The position numbers were made by a program, and so were the translations under genes. A DNA stretch of 64,000 nucleotides from Apiosordaria backusii (lineage: Eukaryota > Ascomycota > Sordariomycetes > Sordariales > Lasiosphaeriaceae): the NCBI GenBank assembly GCA_030549205.1, contig JAUKTV010000009.1, positions 1,581,116-1,645,115 of the forward strand, in the 5' to 3' direction. The stretch's first letter is position 1, and the number at the start of each line of letters is the position of its first letter. Of this stretch, positions 24,756 through 38,295 are shown one piece after another. The notes beneath the pieces are model-generated. The model saw nothing but the letters and a program-made list of their open reading frames with translations. It ran no database searches and was not told the origin of the DNA.

Positions 24756-25791
24756 GGCGAAGGGACAGCTTGAGGCGAAGAAGACAAGACGGATTTTATG
24801 TCACCGAATTCCGGGTTTCGCAACCTGCCAGGCGCGGCGCGACGGAGGCCGGGGAATTGCTCTAGACGGATCCACCTTGATCGTGTCGGTGTCACAGGCG
24901 AGCGGACACACGGAGGGGGCCTGTCAGGTGGATCCTGAAAGGTTGGGGCAAATGAATGGGTTCTAGATTACAGTCTACAAGCCAGTGTAAATGAGCATCG
25001 CGATCATGGCAGACGCCAACAAGAATCTCCGAGCATCCCGTGGGTGAGTCTCAAGTGCACATGGGGCAGCACTGGCATGACGAAAAGGGATGCGGAAAGA
25101 CTCACAGCAGTGATTTTAGTTTAGTAACTCTCAACTCCGATGTCGTGATTGCCGTCGCAGGCTTGTGCTAATGTGACCGACAACCAGTACACACAAGGCT
25201 CGGAAGGAGGAGCCGGGGTAAAGGACCAAATCACGGCTTCAACACCTCGGCTCGGCTTCCATGCAGCCCGGAGACGCCGGCGCAGAAGTCATGGGGAAGA
25301 ACGTCTTGGCACCATCAGGCTGCTTAGCTAATGAGCATAGTTCAACCCTACTCTACACTCCCAACTTTTGGTGGAATTACAAACTGAATGGGAATCGAAG
25401 GTGCTTGTTTTAGATGCTTAGTACCAGGCATGGCACTCAGACACCATGCATGGTCTCACAGCCATGAGGCAAACATCCTGTGTTCCACCCATATGCACGG
25501 GCGCGAAACGTCCTGTGCCGTCATTTCCTGGCCCGTCGCTGACGCAATTGGATGAACCACTTGCTTTGGAACATGAAAGATTTACCCCCCCTCCCCAATT
25601 CCCCCTCCCAATCTGAATATTTATGCCTGACCTGGAGATCGCTTGAAGTTGTATCCCCCTCTCCTGTTTTCCCTGTTTTCCCAGCATCCAAATAGCAGAC
25701 AAAACAACCACCACCCAGTCTTGAATCCTTCTGCTGCTGTGCATCAGTCAATTGTGAATATTTGTATAGTACTGGGAGACATTATACCGAG
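24756..25791. other. Divergent intergenic region
   Basis: 1 kb between the thioesterase gene (minus) and a small plus-strand gene. It is ordinary in composition, and no gene or RNA is recognised. Confidence 0.5.
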
Positions 25792-26434
25792 ATGGTAAGC
25801 ATGATTATAGGCGTTAGCTTTAGGGCAGCCCCATTGACAAGACCAGGCCACCGCCGAGACCGTAGAACTAGGAGCTCCTCATGAGCCCAAGGAAGAGTCG
25901 CTCAAAGTGTTCGGGCAGATCGAGCACGAGTTAAAGAAAACACTCGTCCATATCCGGCACGAGCATAATAGTAAGTGGGAATAGTCTTCGTGCCTATCCA
26001 CTCCCGTGCTTGAGAGTTTTGTCGCTTACAATCGCTGCCTCTTCTTCAGAGCATGAGCCCGAATACTTTGCGGCTGCCGAGCACCTCAGTGACTCGGAGT
26101 TGGCTGGGTTCACACTTGACGACTTCCAGCAAGTCCGCGTGGCCACGTCTGCGTATGGAATTCATATCTTTGGCAAAGTCCGCATTCCCGCTCTGCCTGA
26201 CGATGGGCCGGCTTACATTCATTTCCGTGCCTTCACTGTGGGTCCGGACGACGAAGCCAAGCTTCACAGTATCCGTAAGTTGTATCGCAAGCGCCTCGAA
26301 CAGAGACAAAAAAGGTTCAAGAAGTGTGGCTCACAGGTGACAAAGACACCGAGGACAGAGAAGAGCCCGATGGCGGCCACACTTTCCGCGCCATCTTTAC
26401 CAAACACGACACGCTGGAATGGTTCGACACCTAG
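25792..26434 (+). CDS. Small conserved protein of unknown function
   Basis: Four exons are proposed: 25792-25794 (only the ATG), 25847-25970, 26050-26274 and 26322-26434, for 154 residues. The introns are 52, 79 and 47 nt. The middle part is clear: HEPEYFAAAEHLSDSELAGFTLDDFQQVRVATSAYGIHIFGKVRIPALPDDGP, then AYIHFRAFTVGPDDEAKLHSI. The end, after the short last intron, reads VWLTGDKDTEDREEPDGGHTFRAIFTKHDTLEWFDT. The coding frame changes at this point without the intron, and the spliced end is more protein-like than the Lys/Arg-rich read-through. A beta-rich cystatin or NTF2-like fold is possible, but I do not recognise a family. Exon 1 holding only the start codon is unusual but has a good donor (GTAAGC). 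The first and last introns are the least certain. Confidence 0.62.
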
Positions 26435-26591
26435 GACCCATATATGTGTGTTGTGGCGCAGGGGTGAATTAAATAACATAAATCAAACCGTTTTCCCCCT
26501 TTTTTGGTCAAGCACGAAAACACCACTCTGTATAGTGAGACGTCCCACTATCTATGACTTCACTCTCCAGGACAGCCTTGTACCGGATATT

Positions 26592-29500
26592 CTAGGCTTC
26601 TAACCCGTCTTCCTCGCCCGCCAACATCTCGGCGTAGTCATCAATCGAAGCGAACGTGGGAAGAGCCTTAAGCTCCTTTCTCCTGCGTCTGGCCTCGCTG
26701 AACTTCTTCGGTGCTTCTTCCTTCTGTCCCTGACCCTTTTCTTCCGCACTTTCACCATCCTCGTCGCTTTCCTCGGAATCACCAAAGATGCCTTCGAATC
26801 CGCCATCATCCTCAGAAACTTCCGACCCGAGGTCCTCCATGTCCTCATCAATGGCAGCGTCAACGTCCATATCTTCGTCAGAATCTTCGTAGCCTTCCAT
26901 ATCGATGTCCGAGTCCTCGTCGGCATCATCTCCCTCAACCTCGGGCCGAGAATTGACCAGCGCTTCCCAGATTTCATCTTCAGCCTCCTCGTCGTCGGAA
27001 TCGGCCGCGACGTTGGCTTCCTTCTTGGTCTTTGCGCCTTCGACGGGCTTGCCAATGCGAGAAAAGTACTCGTGAAAGAAGACATCCTCAGCTGAAACTT
27101 GTTCGGGCTTGAGATTCCAGAATGAGGCGGAGTTGACGGTCTTGGACTGTTTGGCGCCAGCTTTGTTGGATGCCACAATATGGGAGGCGCTGCCCGACGC
27201 AAGAACAGGTTGCATGATAGAGCCGCCTCGTTTAGAATCTTCGGCCTTGGGATTGCGGTAAACAAACTTGTCGAGGAAGTGCATCAACGTGTGGTTGGCC
27301 AAGTCCGGCTTGGGCAGCTTCTTGTTCTGCCGCGACAGCAGATTGGCAGCAAACACACCAACCGATGGGTGGTAATGGGAAAGGAACGGCACCTAAAAGC
27401 AAAGAATTCCGTCATCAGTCAGTCCATGTTCACAGGTCAATGATGTGACTCGAAATGGCAGAGGAACGCTTACCAGCTCCCAGAGGCAGCTCCGGTGGGC
27501 GTTGCTGTGCTCCGGGTCTCGTTTCCGGCCATCGTAAGCCCCCTTGCGCCGAAGCTTTGTGGCCTCTCCATCTTGCGCAGCGGTCAGGGCTTGAGGCTCA
27601 TCCTCTCTGACATCCTTGTACACTTCTTCCTCATCATCCTCGTTATCTTCCGGCTCGTCAAGCAATGTATGAAGGTCGGGGAACGTTGACTGCAGCTCGG
27701 CGATCAAGAACAGGATTCCACAGGCAAATGGGGCTTGGTGCAAGCTAAGTACCTGAACCAGTCTTTTGACAAAGGCCTTGACGCGCCGGACATCGACATC
27801 GTTCATCATGGCCCGGTACAAGAGATTAAGATATAGTGCCTGCTTGGATGAAGTAACGAGTCTTGGGTCCAAGAGAGATTCGTACAAGGTGCGGTAGAAC
27901 CTGTCAACGGCCAACAGTTTTGACGAGGCAAGCTGTTGTATGAGCATCAAAGCCTGTACGCTCGTGTTAAAGTTGGATGAATGTGTGATCCGAAAAAGGG
28001 TGTCGAGATGCTTCTCCAGCGTCGAGTCATCGGCGGCGGCAAATGGGATGGCTCGGTTGACGCCTGTGAGCAACGACGAGACCAGCTTTTGCGCCGTTTC
28101 CTGCTCGTCCCCAGGGACGACGATATTGTGACCCTTTCGTTTCTGGTTTTTCTTGGGGTTGCTCTCGGCCTTTTTGTCACCATCCAGGCCACCCATGTCG
28201 CCCAGGGAGCCCGTTTTCAAGAGAGACAAGAAGGACTCGAAATAAATCCGCAGAAGGCTGTCGGCGATGGCAGGCTCCTTGGTGCTCAGGATTGTCTGGT
28301 TTAAAGTGTTGACAGCATAGTACCTTGTCCGCATACTTTGTCCAGGCTTGAGAAGCACTTCCAGCTCCACGGTCTTGATCACGACTGCCTTCATTCCTGG
28401 ATGAAGATTCAGCAGTTGTAAAATGAGATATGATGCTCTCGATGCAATCTTGCGCTCCCGATCACCCAGTTTATTCACGAGTAAGCGCAGAAGATTGGCC
28501 TCCTGTTCAGGCTTGCTTTTGAGAAGGCCAAACACGAAGTCCAGAGCTCTCGACCTTGAGTATTCGATCTCGTCGGAACACCAGGCTTCCAGGAGCTGGA
28601 TGATGCGAAAGTAGGCATCCTTGAGCCAATCCTCGTACGCCCACATCATGAGGTGCGGCTGGGTAAGCTTGCCAGGAAGTTTGCTAGACTGCGTCCAGGG
28701 TGAAGATCCCTGCGCCTGGAGAGCGCACAGGAGAGCTGGCTGGGCGCTGAAAACTCGCAAACGACGGTCATTTGGAAGCACGGAGCCATTGCCGAGGAGA
28801 TCAACCAAAGCTCCCAATGCGGCAATCGCTTGCCCACGGCTCTTCTTGCCGGCTAGGGCAATCAAGTTCTCAAAAGCCTTGCAGGTATGAAGGGGTGATT
28901 CTTGAATCGACAAAGTAAGGGCCGAAACCTTGTCTGACAATGTACCGGACGACATAATGGTTGACATGAACCTCTGCGTAGAGCTGGAGGACTGCTTCTT
29001 GCTGAAAACCACAGAGTCTCCGTCCAGGAGGGCTTGCGCATAAGCCTTCAAGTTGGCAATCGAAGCAAGGTTGGGCTTGGCATTCTCAGAAACAGTAGAC
29101 GGCAGACCATCCATGGAGAGGCCATGCCAGTCAGGCCTCGGCTCGAATATCTAGTCCATGTTAGCCACAAGCATTTGTCATGAGGAGAATCAATGCAACC
29201 GCGCAGTACTGACCAGCTTCCCCGATTTCTTGCTCTGACGAGTTTCTTGAGGCACATCCGCTACTTCTTTCATATTTTTAATCACCGGCTCCTCTTCCTC
29301 CTCACCATCTTCCGTTTCCTCTTCCTGCTCTTCTTCGTCTTGCCCGCCCTCGTCTTCGATGTCTAGCTCTGCTCCTCCACTGTCGACATCCTCGTCCTCT
29401 GGCTCAGACTCATCAGTGTCGGGATCTTCCTCCTCGGCGCGCAGCTTTTGAAAGCCAAGGCTGGAGGCGAACTTGGCAAGCTCGTGCCGGAGAGCATCAT

Positions 29501-29861
29501 CCAGAGAAGCATCGGTTGCGACAGGTTTAGGCTTGGGAGCATCGCCCTCCTCGTTGTCGGATTCAAGGTTGGCTACCAATTCAAGGTCCTCCTTGTCTCC
29601 ACCGAGAGCTAGAATCTCATCCAAAAGGACGGCATGTTTGTCAGTTCTCGCTCCTTGCTTTGGCTGCTCGTGCGGTTTGGTCTGGCGTCGCTTCGAGTTG
29701 GGGGCGTCGTCGCTGTCGCGTGGTCTCTTGCGCTTGGTCGCCTCCCGATTCTCAGAGCCACCAAGCGACTGGTCGATCTTGCTTGTCAGCTGGGCAAGAG
29801 CAACTTCATCAAAAGTTGGTTTCCCAGCCCTTTTCTTGTCCTTCGTTCGCTTTATGCCCAT
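26592..29861 (-). CDS. noc1: Ribosome biogenesis protein Noc1/Mak21
   Basis: Three exons, 29861-29214, 29150-27474 and 27392-26592, give 1,041 residues. The introns are 63 nt (donor GTCAGT) and 81 nt (GTAAGC). The N-terminus is Lys-rich (MGIKRTKDKKRAGK), then very acidic at about 120-205 (DTDESEPEDED, EEEQEEETEDGEEEEEP). A long alpha-solenoid follows. The CBF/Mak21 domain is at about 600-840 (RFYRTLYESLLDPRL, ALYLNLLYRAMMNDVDVRRVKAFVKRL, LSLHQAPFACGILFLIAEL, then VPFLSHYHPSVGVFAANLL). The C-terminus is a second acidic tail ending in a basic stretch (KKFSEARRRRKELKALP). In yeast Noc1 pairs with Noc2 and moves 90S/pre-60S particles within the nucleolus. Length and domain order match. It is divergent from the mitochondrial prolyl-tRNA synthetase gene. 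Confidence 0.95.
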
Positions 29862-30284
29862 TGTGTCTCGAGTTCCCACGAGTTTTTGTCGTGGTTTTTC
29901 GAGAATAAGATTGGCGCTGATTCTGAGAGTAATGGAGAGACTCTGAGGACAAAAAGCTTAAGGTGGTGAGAATTTCGAAAAGAATTGCGCGTTGGGGCTG
30001 ACCGACTTGGAAACAGTCGACTGCTTGATCAACAGAAAGGTTTTGGGAGTGGGGAGAAAAAAAAGTTGAAGCAGCACTGCAGCCACCCCCTGCAACTCGT
30101 CCCCGGCAGGCAAGCTGAAGTGGGGCACCAACAACAGCTCCGACCCGGTGGGTGATGGACCTGCAGGGGTTTGTTATTGGACACAAAATAGTTGAAGCTG
30201 GAGTGCCCGGGTTGAAGCATTTCATGATATCTTCCCCGTATGCCGCCAAACATGTCACATAAGTAACAACAACATCTCATCAAC
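29862..30284. promoter_or_regulatory. Divergent promoter shared by noc1 and mitochondrial proRS
   Basis: 423 bp separate the two start codons, so both promoters must lie here or in the first exons. It contains an A-rich run (30,057-30,065). No known operator could be assigned. Co-regulation of a ribosome-assembly and a translation gene would make sense but is only inference. Confidence 0.5.
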
Positions 30285-32172
30285 ATGATTCCACCCGCAG
30301 TCGCCCGCCTCTCACGGGTGTGGTTTCCCACAAAAAAACGACCTGCGTCGGGGGTCGAGAATGGCCATGCGAAGCTGATTCGTGCTGGTTTTCTGCGTCC
30401 GTCTCATGCGGGCATCTTCCACATGCTTCCTCTGGGCAGGCGCGTGCAGAATAAGCTTGAGGGACTAGTGGCTAAACACATGGAGAACATGCTGGGTGAG
30501 TCTCGCCCTCTCGCACGCTGGCCATCCTTTCGTGCTCACTGTACCAACCGTCTTGGCCTCTAGCTGCCTCCAGGGTATCGCTGTCGGCAGTATCAAGCCA
30601 GTCACTGTGGGATAAAAGTGGGAGACTAGAGAATACTGCGTCCGAGGTGTGTCCGTGACGGATTTAGCCTCCGTTGTTCTGGTCGATGGCTGCACCTGTT
30701 TGAATGCCTGATGCTGACGTCTCCTCCGCTAGCTCTTCAAATTCTCTGACCGCAAAGACGTTGGCTACCTTCTCGCCCCAACACATGAAGAGGAAATCAC
30801 CACGTTGGTAGCCCAGACGGTTAAGACAGCCAAGGATCTCCCGCTCAGGCTGTTCCAGATCACACCCAAGTACCGTGATGAGTTCCGCCCGCGCCACGGC
30901 CTCCTTCGCGGACGAGAGTTTGTCATGAAGGATCTCTATACCTTCGACAGCAGTATAGAGTCCGCGCTTGAAACCTACAGCAACGTTCGCCAGGTATATT
31001 CGCGGATATTCAAGGAGATGAAATTGCCAGTCTTGGCTGCCAGAGCCAGCTCCGGCAACATGGGGGGCAACCTCAGCCACGAATACCACCTTCCCACGCC
31101 TCTTGGTGAAGACCGCGTGGTCAGCTGTGATAGCTGTGACTATGTGGCCAATGAGGAAGTGGCCGAATCAGTGCTCTCTGATAAAGCTGTCAGTGATACT
31201 ACCTTCCAGGTCTGGCGAGGCATCACCAAGGACCGGACCAGATTAGTCAACGTCTGGTACCCCAAGCAGACACAATCACTCGATGGCGGGGATTTGCGAG
31301 AGTATACAGATCTTGACATCAATATTGCCGAGGTCAAATCCGCGGTTCCCGACCTGGATGCTGGCGTTGAGGATGCGCTTCCACTTTGGTTGGCGGCAGC
31401 AGCTGTCGGTGGGACAGCTGTTGAGTTGGTGAATATCGTTGACTCTCGGCTTCCACCTTCGTTTTCTGAGAACCTGGTGGGAACAAAACCAATCATTTCA
31501 AGCTGGCCAGTGCAACTGAAACTGCGAAAAGAAGCACCGGTTTCCATTCCCATTCGAAACATGAGCAGCAGCAGCAGTGGCAAGCCGCTCAATTTGATCC
31601 GAATTTACACAGGCGACAAGTGTCCTTCTTGCACATCGGGTCGTTTGAAAGCAGAGAGGGCGATGGAGCTCGGACACACCTTTTATCTAGGAACCCGGTA
31701 CTCAGAGACCTTGGGAGCTACAATCCCAGCACCAAATGGAGAGAAGCAAGACATGCCGATGCAGATGGGCTGCTATGGAATCGGCATCTCACGTATTATT
31801 GGCGCCGTCGCAGAGCTCATGGTTGACGAGAAGGGGTTGAATTGGCCGGTGGCCATTGCCCCATACTCGTGTGTTATAGTGACCGGTACTGGGGTAGACG
31901 AACAAGACGCAGAGGAGGCATATCGCCAAATCAACCAAGTTGGAGGAGTGGATGCCAAATACCTCGATGTTATTTTGGATGACAGGCAGAAGACTCTTCC
32001 GTGGAAATTGATGGATGCCGACTTGGTTGGATTTCCAATTATAATCACACTTGGCAGGGAGTGGCTCTCGACAAAACGTCTAGAGGTACAATGTCGAAGA
32101 CTGGGGGTAAAACAGGCAGTTGAGATGGCTGAGCTGCCACAAATAATAGCTAAGCTGCATGCAAAATTGTAG
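30285..32172 (+). CDS. Mitochondrial prolyl-tRNA synthetase
   Basis: Three exons, 30285-30495, 30564-30646 and 30733-32172, encode 577 residues. Introns of 68 and 86 nt interrupt the N-terminal catalytic part. Class II motifs are visible: motif 1 region (RPSHAGIFHMLPLGRRVQNKLE), motif 2 with KYRDEFRPRHGLLRGREFVMKDLYTFD at about 148-173, and motif 3 GCYGIGISRIIGAVAE at about 442-457. The HGTP anticodon-binding domain begins near 470 (WPVAIAPYSCVIV). The LLAPTHEEEIT proline-site signature is present. The layout is the bacterial type found in fungal mitochondria (yeast AIM10), not the cytosolic enzyme. The N-terminus before motif 1 is short and basic (MIPPAVARLSRVWFPTKKRP), fitting a mitochondrial presequence. 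It charges tRNA-Pro for organellar translation. Confidence 0.93.
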
Positions 32173-33850
32173 TGGCACTACGCTCTGTATAATATAAGTA
32201 CCATAGCTGGTCACTGATAACAGCAATGGGTTTGTTTATCCTGATGTTTCTGGTCAAGAACGTGGGGCTCGCCTCACTGCGGGGGATATACTGGTATAGG
32301 CTGTAATCAAAGGACGACTAGAAACAAATATTTAACACATTCTGTGGTTCAGCCGACTGTAAACAATGACGCTTTGGTAGAGTTTCCACCTCGGGCGAAT
32401 ATACGCTGTTACAAGGTAAGGCTCCTTCGCCTGTTTGATGACAGTGTCACCGAAAATGGCTGGCCAAGACTAGGGCTTAAGAAGACTATCTTCTTCTTGA
32501 GCCTTACACTCGTAACAATGTCTGCCATTGCCCTAGATGTACTCGGCTAGCAGCCATTGCTGACGACCATCCGTATACAGCTTTCAGTGGTGGTTCCCTT
32601 TACTGACGCTAATCAACACTCAAACATTACCAGGAATTTTGCAGTAGGCCTTGACAAACTCACTGTTGCATTCCCATGTGTTCCAGGACAGGTTACTAAA
32701 CAACATGGCGGAAAGCATCGAGAACATACCTGTCAAGTTTAGCATCGTACAATTCAGTTCAACTCCTTGTTTGACTGCGAAAAGTCTTCGACACAATGAG
32801 TCGGCACCAAAATTGGGACTCTTCCGGCAAGAGGGGTTCCTGATGCTCCATGAGGGATTGCCGGCGTCCTATCCAACCTTCGCTGAGGGCATAGCCAGCG
32901 GCTGTCTTTGCATTGCAACTCACCTTCATCACCAGGGGCATGATATTGACCTTTGTCTGTCTATATAAAGCAATAGATATTAAGAGGTCTCTTCCAGTTA
33001 ATGTTTAGCTTCTCGAGACGCTGTTAAGGCAAACACTCTTACTAAGTCAGAAATCACGCCGGATGTTTATCCATCTCCTAGGGCAAGCATCCACACTAGG
33101 ACCTGAACTCGATCGTCAAACACGAAAAGCCGGAATAAGCCGGAGTTCTGTACAACCAAAGCCCGTTATATCACGAGGCTATGTCATCTCATCGCGCCTT
33201 CTGCCAACCACAAAGTCCGCTGCGTCCGAGAATGTCAGCGTTCTACCACATGCATGCTGTGCCAACTGACGATGCCCTCACGGTATATATCTGGCAGGCC
33301 ATCACGCGTACCTCTAGTCTCAAACCTAACTCCACGCCTACTCTCGGCCGGGCTGCTGATGTCCGTTGGTGTCTGAACATAGGTACTTGCAATATATCTA
33401 AGCCTCGTGCAGAATATGACATACTATCACTGGCCACTCCCGGAGCTGGTTCAGTTGCCATTTAGCTGCATCGCGTCGCAACTTCGCATCGACGTTCGTT
33501 TGGAGACCCCAACACTCGCCCATAGCACCTAAGAACTTGCTACCATACTCGATCGTCTTAAAGGCAATAGGCCCTTCTCCGGCTTCAAATATTGACCCTC
33601 CGCTAACTTTCTACTGATTAGGCCATGGGCTCAACCTGGTCTCTACGAGATGGAGTTGTGCATATGGCTAGGAGATCCCGGAGCGGCCTTATTTCATGCT
33701 GGCGGAAGGATTGGCCTACTTGCTACCTCGAGCCCGAGGTAGACAGACTCCTGCTGCAATGTGCTGGAGAGGGCAGGATACAACTAAGCAGGGCGGCCAG
33801 TGCTTCATGTCGTTATACTAAATATGCAGAATATAATACCCGCATACTAA
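32173..33850. other. Gene-free border before the A/T block
   Basis: About 1.7 kb of intermediate composition between the proRS gene and the A/T-rich block. Open frames are all under 110 codons, and none gives a recognisable protein or splice pattern. It may contain decayed mobile DNA, but nothing can be assigned. Composition changes abruptly near 33,830-33,930. Confidence 0.5.
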
Positions 33851-34519
33851 AAATAACGTAACGCTTGAAATTACAGAACAACACCTGAGCATATTTAACG
33901 CGGTATATAAATAGAGTTCAATATAATATCGTAATAATAAACTTATACTAGAAGAAAATAAATGTCTATGGATTATAGATTGCTAGTTTGTTGCGAGGTC
34001 ACAGTGGTACCACGAGATATTGGTTGCATAATAATTAATTAATTCTATATCTACTGCATAAAAAGTAGCTATATATATATACATATAGATCCTCCTACAT
34101 CCCTACATCCTTTTATAATAATACCCTCCTTTAAAGAAAAATTACTACCTTCTGGTAGTATAACCTATTAATAGCTATATTTATTAATATTTATAATTAT
34201 ATTTATTAAATTCCTTAACTTATAAATAGCAATACTTAATTCTTTTATAACCTATTATAATAGCCTTCTTTAATATTATATTTATCGTTTACTTTAAAAC
34301 TTTATTTATAATAATAAAAGAAAATTTTTTTTTTTTTATAATAAAGTAAAAAAATGTTTATATTTATTTAAGTTTCCTTTTTTTTTTTTTTAACTTATCT
34401 ATTATTACTTCCTATTCTTTTTATTTATTTACTATTATATTTATTAAATTATTTTAACTTCTTATTATTTAATTTTTTAATATTATATTCTTACTTTATT
34501 AAGATTAGATTAATATATT

Positions 34520-34680
34520 TTAAATTGAAGTTAAAACTTTATTTTAAATTCATATTAAAAGTTTGTTTTAGGTTAAAGTTAAATTTAAAAGTTTATTTTA
34601 AATTAAATTTAAAGCTTTATTTTAAATTAATATTAAAGCTTTATTTTAGTTTAAAATTAAAGTTTTATCTTTAATTGTTA
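34520..34680. repeat. Degenerate tandem repeat, about 24 bp
   Basis: Five to six imperfect head-to-tail units close to AAGCTTTATTTTAAATTAAT plus a short A/T end. The leftmost units are nearer 30 bp. It lies within the A/T block. Confidence 0.6.
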
Positions 34681-34797
34681 AGTCGATAATTCTTTAAATT
34701 GTTATTTAAGCTTTTTTAATTAAATTTTCTTTATTATATTTATATTTATTTTACTTTTTTTTTATTGTTTTAAATATTAAAAGTATATTAAATAAAA

Positions 34798-35045
34798 TCG
34801 ATGTTTTGATTGTTACTTTAGTAGTAATAAATATTATAGGTATGTTAGTTAGGGTTAATGTTTTAATTTTTATTTAAATAATAATAAATATTATAAGTAT
34901 ATTAATTAAAGTTAATATTTCAATTTCTATTTAAATAGTAATAGATATTGTAAGTATATTAATTAAAATTAACGTTTTAACTTTTATTTAAGTAATAATA
35001 GATATTATAAGTATATTAATTAAAGTTAATATTTTAATTACTATA
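34798..35045. repeat. 57-bp minisatellite, about 4.3 units
   Basis: Units begin at 34,798, 34,855, 34,912, 34,969 and 35,026 (partial), each 57 bp. Each contains a TTAATGTTTTAATTTTTATT-like start and an AAGTATATTAATTAAA-like end. The first unit is the most G-rich (GTTAGTTAGGG); later ones differ mainly by G-to-A and C-to-T changes. A weaker partial unit precedes at about 34,762-34,797. Confidence 0.8.
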
Positions 35046-38000
35046 ATATATATTTAAATTAAAATTAATATTAAAACTTACTTTATTATATTAATAAATA
35101 AATTTATATTTATAAAAGTAATTATCTTTATAATTTATTAAACGATAATTTAAATATTTATATAACCTTTTAAAACTATTATAATTTATTATTATTATTA
35201 TAAAATATTATTAAATTTACTATTTAATATTTAAATTATTTTAATAGCTTTTAAAATTTTATTAATTTAATTGTTTATTTTTTCTTCGATAAAGTCTTAA
35301 AATATATTAATAATAATATACTTTATCGTATCTTTAAAGAAAGGCTAAATCTTTTTTAATTTAAATTAAATGTTAATGCTTTAACTACTATTAAAAATTT
35401 TACTTATTATATTAATATAATTTTAAAGTAAGTTATTTAATTTATCGGTACCCTTTTTATCTTACTTTACTATTACTTTAATTAACCTTTAGATTTTTAT
35501 TAATATTTTAATTAACTTTTAAAATTACTTAATATAATTATTTAATTAATATATAAATTTATCATTTTTATAATTAATATTAAAACCTTTTTTTTTCTTT
35601 AAAGGCTTTTATTTTAATTTCTTTATATTTACTTTTCTTTACCTTAATATCCTTTATATAATTTAATAACTAATTACTTTATAATATATTTAATAAAACT
35701 AAAAATTACTTTAATATTATTTTTAATATTAATTAACTTAATATTTTTAATTTATATATTCTTTTTTTTAAAGTTATTATTATTAAAATTAAAACCTCTA
35801 TATTAAAAATTTAAACTAAGCTTACGTTTATTTATTAAATTATAAAGGTTAACTTTATTTATATATTTTTAAAATGTTAATAAAAGCTTAAATACTTTAC
35901 TTTAATTAAATTAAATAAACTTTATAACTATAAATTATTTAATTTTTAATAATATAAGTATTTTATTTATAACCTTAATTATATAAGTTTATAGTAATTT
36001 TAATTTATTAATATCTTTTTAAATAATAAAGTCTTTTAAATTATTTAAAATATCTCTTTATATTAAATATTTTAAAAGTAAATACAATTTATTACCTTTA
36101 AAATATTTATATTTTAATTCTTTATATATAACATTTTTAATAACAAATAATATATTTTAATTATTAAATTAATTTAATTATTATATTTTTCTTTGATAAT
36201 ATATAATAAAAGTAACTTTTGGAATTACCATTATTATCTTTTTAAATTATTTATTTTCGTCTTTTTTTTTAACTTTGTATAAAAAAATAGTATAAGTATT
36301 GATAATTATATTTTAATTATTTTTATAGTTTTCATTATAGCTATTTATATATTATTAAAGTATTAAAATAAAAATAAAGAGGTTATAAATAGATAGTTTA
36401 ATAGTATATAATTAAAATAATATATAATTAATAAAAATAAAGAAATAAAGATAGTAAGATTATTAAAAAATAACTTTTTTAATATTATAAAATTAATATA
36501 ATATACGATAATTAAAAAGTAAGAAAATAAGAATAATAAGGTTAATTATAAATATAAAATTTAAAGGGAAAGAAAGTATTATATTAAAGAAAAGTCTAAA
36601 AATTAAAAATTAATTAAGAAGTAATTAAATAATAGAAAAATTTCTATTAAATAATACTATAAACTAAGGAAAAAAGTTATAACAATTTTTTAATTTACTA
36701 ACTTTTTTAATAAATTTCGGTCTTTATTATTAATTATTTTTAATTTTTAATAATAAACTTTTCCTTAAATAGCCCCTTTTTTTTAAATACTTTAAATTAT
36801 AATTTATTCAATATCGTCTTTTTAAATCTTTTAAACTTTTTTTTAAAAGGTTTTAACAATAAAAAAAAGACTTTAATTTTTTTTTTAATATTCTTTCTTT
36901 TAATTTAAATTTCGTTTCTTTCTTTATACTTTTTCTCCTTAATTAAATACTAATTTTAATATATTTTCTATTAATACTATTTTCTTATATTATTAATTTT
37001 ATTAATTTTTTTAATTCTTTTATTTAATTAAATATTTTGTAATTTCTTTACTTTTCTTTAATATAATCCTTTTTTATAATATCTTTTTAACTTTATATTT
37101 CTTTTTTTTTCCATTTATTAACTTGATAACTTTTTTAATTAATAATATTTCAATAATAATATTTAAATTTATTTCCTTAATATCTTACTTAAATTACTTT
37201 AATTTTTTAATAAATTTAATAAATATAATTATATTTATAAATACTTTAATACTAGATTTACTTATAAATAGTAATAATATTAAAACTTATATTTAATAAA
37301 TTCAAGGCTTTCTTTAAAGTTAAAGTTATTATAAAGTAATGATAGGTTAAATATTTATAGCTTATTAATAGTAATTTTAGAATAATTTAGTTAATTTAAT
37401 AACTATTTAAATAATAACCTTTTAATAATACAATAATTAATAAAAAGATATAAAAGGCTTAATTAATTTAATAAAGCTATTTATAATTAATAGTAATAAA
37501 TTAATTGGTAATTGTAATTATTATTTAAGAATTATAGGGGTATAAAAAGTATAGTAAAAAGTAATAAATTTAGAAAGTAAAAATTAGCACTTTATAGTTT
37601 TTTTAAATAGGCTTATAAGTATAAGGCAAGTTTAAAAGTATAAAGTAACTTAATAAGTCGATTTACTTTTTATTTAATCTAATAGTGTTATTTTATTAAT
37701 CAATCCCTTATTTTCTATATTAAATTATTAAATCTTAAATTAAAAAATAAAAGCTATTTAAAAAAAGTTTTATTTAATAAATAAGTTAAATAAAATTTTA
37801 TTAATAATAAAGATAACTATAAAAAGATTTATTAATAATACAGGTAATTATAAAAAGGTTTATTAATTAATAAATAGTATTTTAAAATTCATTTAATAAA
37901 CAATATTAAAGTTTAATTTTATCGATTTAAAAATTTATACTAATAGTAAAAATTTATAATATTAAATTAATTAATATTAATATAATTTGTAGAATACTAT

Positions 38001-38295
38001 TAACAGTTATTTTATCAATTTAAATATTTATATAGAATAATTTTTTATTAAAAAAGTTATAATTATTATTTAATAATATAATATAAAATATAAAGTAATA
38101 AAGTAATAAAAAAGCTACAAATTAAATAAAAAAAGAAAAAGTTTAATAATATATAAAAATTTTTTTATATAAATTACTTTTATTATTTTTATAATATATA
38201 TCTTTATTTTATAATATAACTTTTTAAAAAGTAATATAAAAAGGTAATATTTTTATTTAATTTCTTTCCTTTATTTAAAATAATAGAATTAATAT

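Noticed and set aside
26275..26603. Read-through end of the 154-residue protein, rich in Lys/Arg then Trp/Phe
   Set aside because: Shifting frame through a 47-nt intron gives a more protein-like acidic end stopping at 26,434.
34520..35045. Tandem arrays as a CRISPR array
   Set aside because: Units are adjacent without unique spacers, and the genome is eukaryotic.
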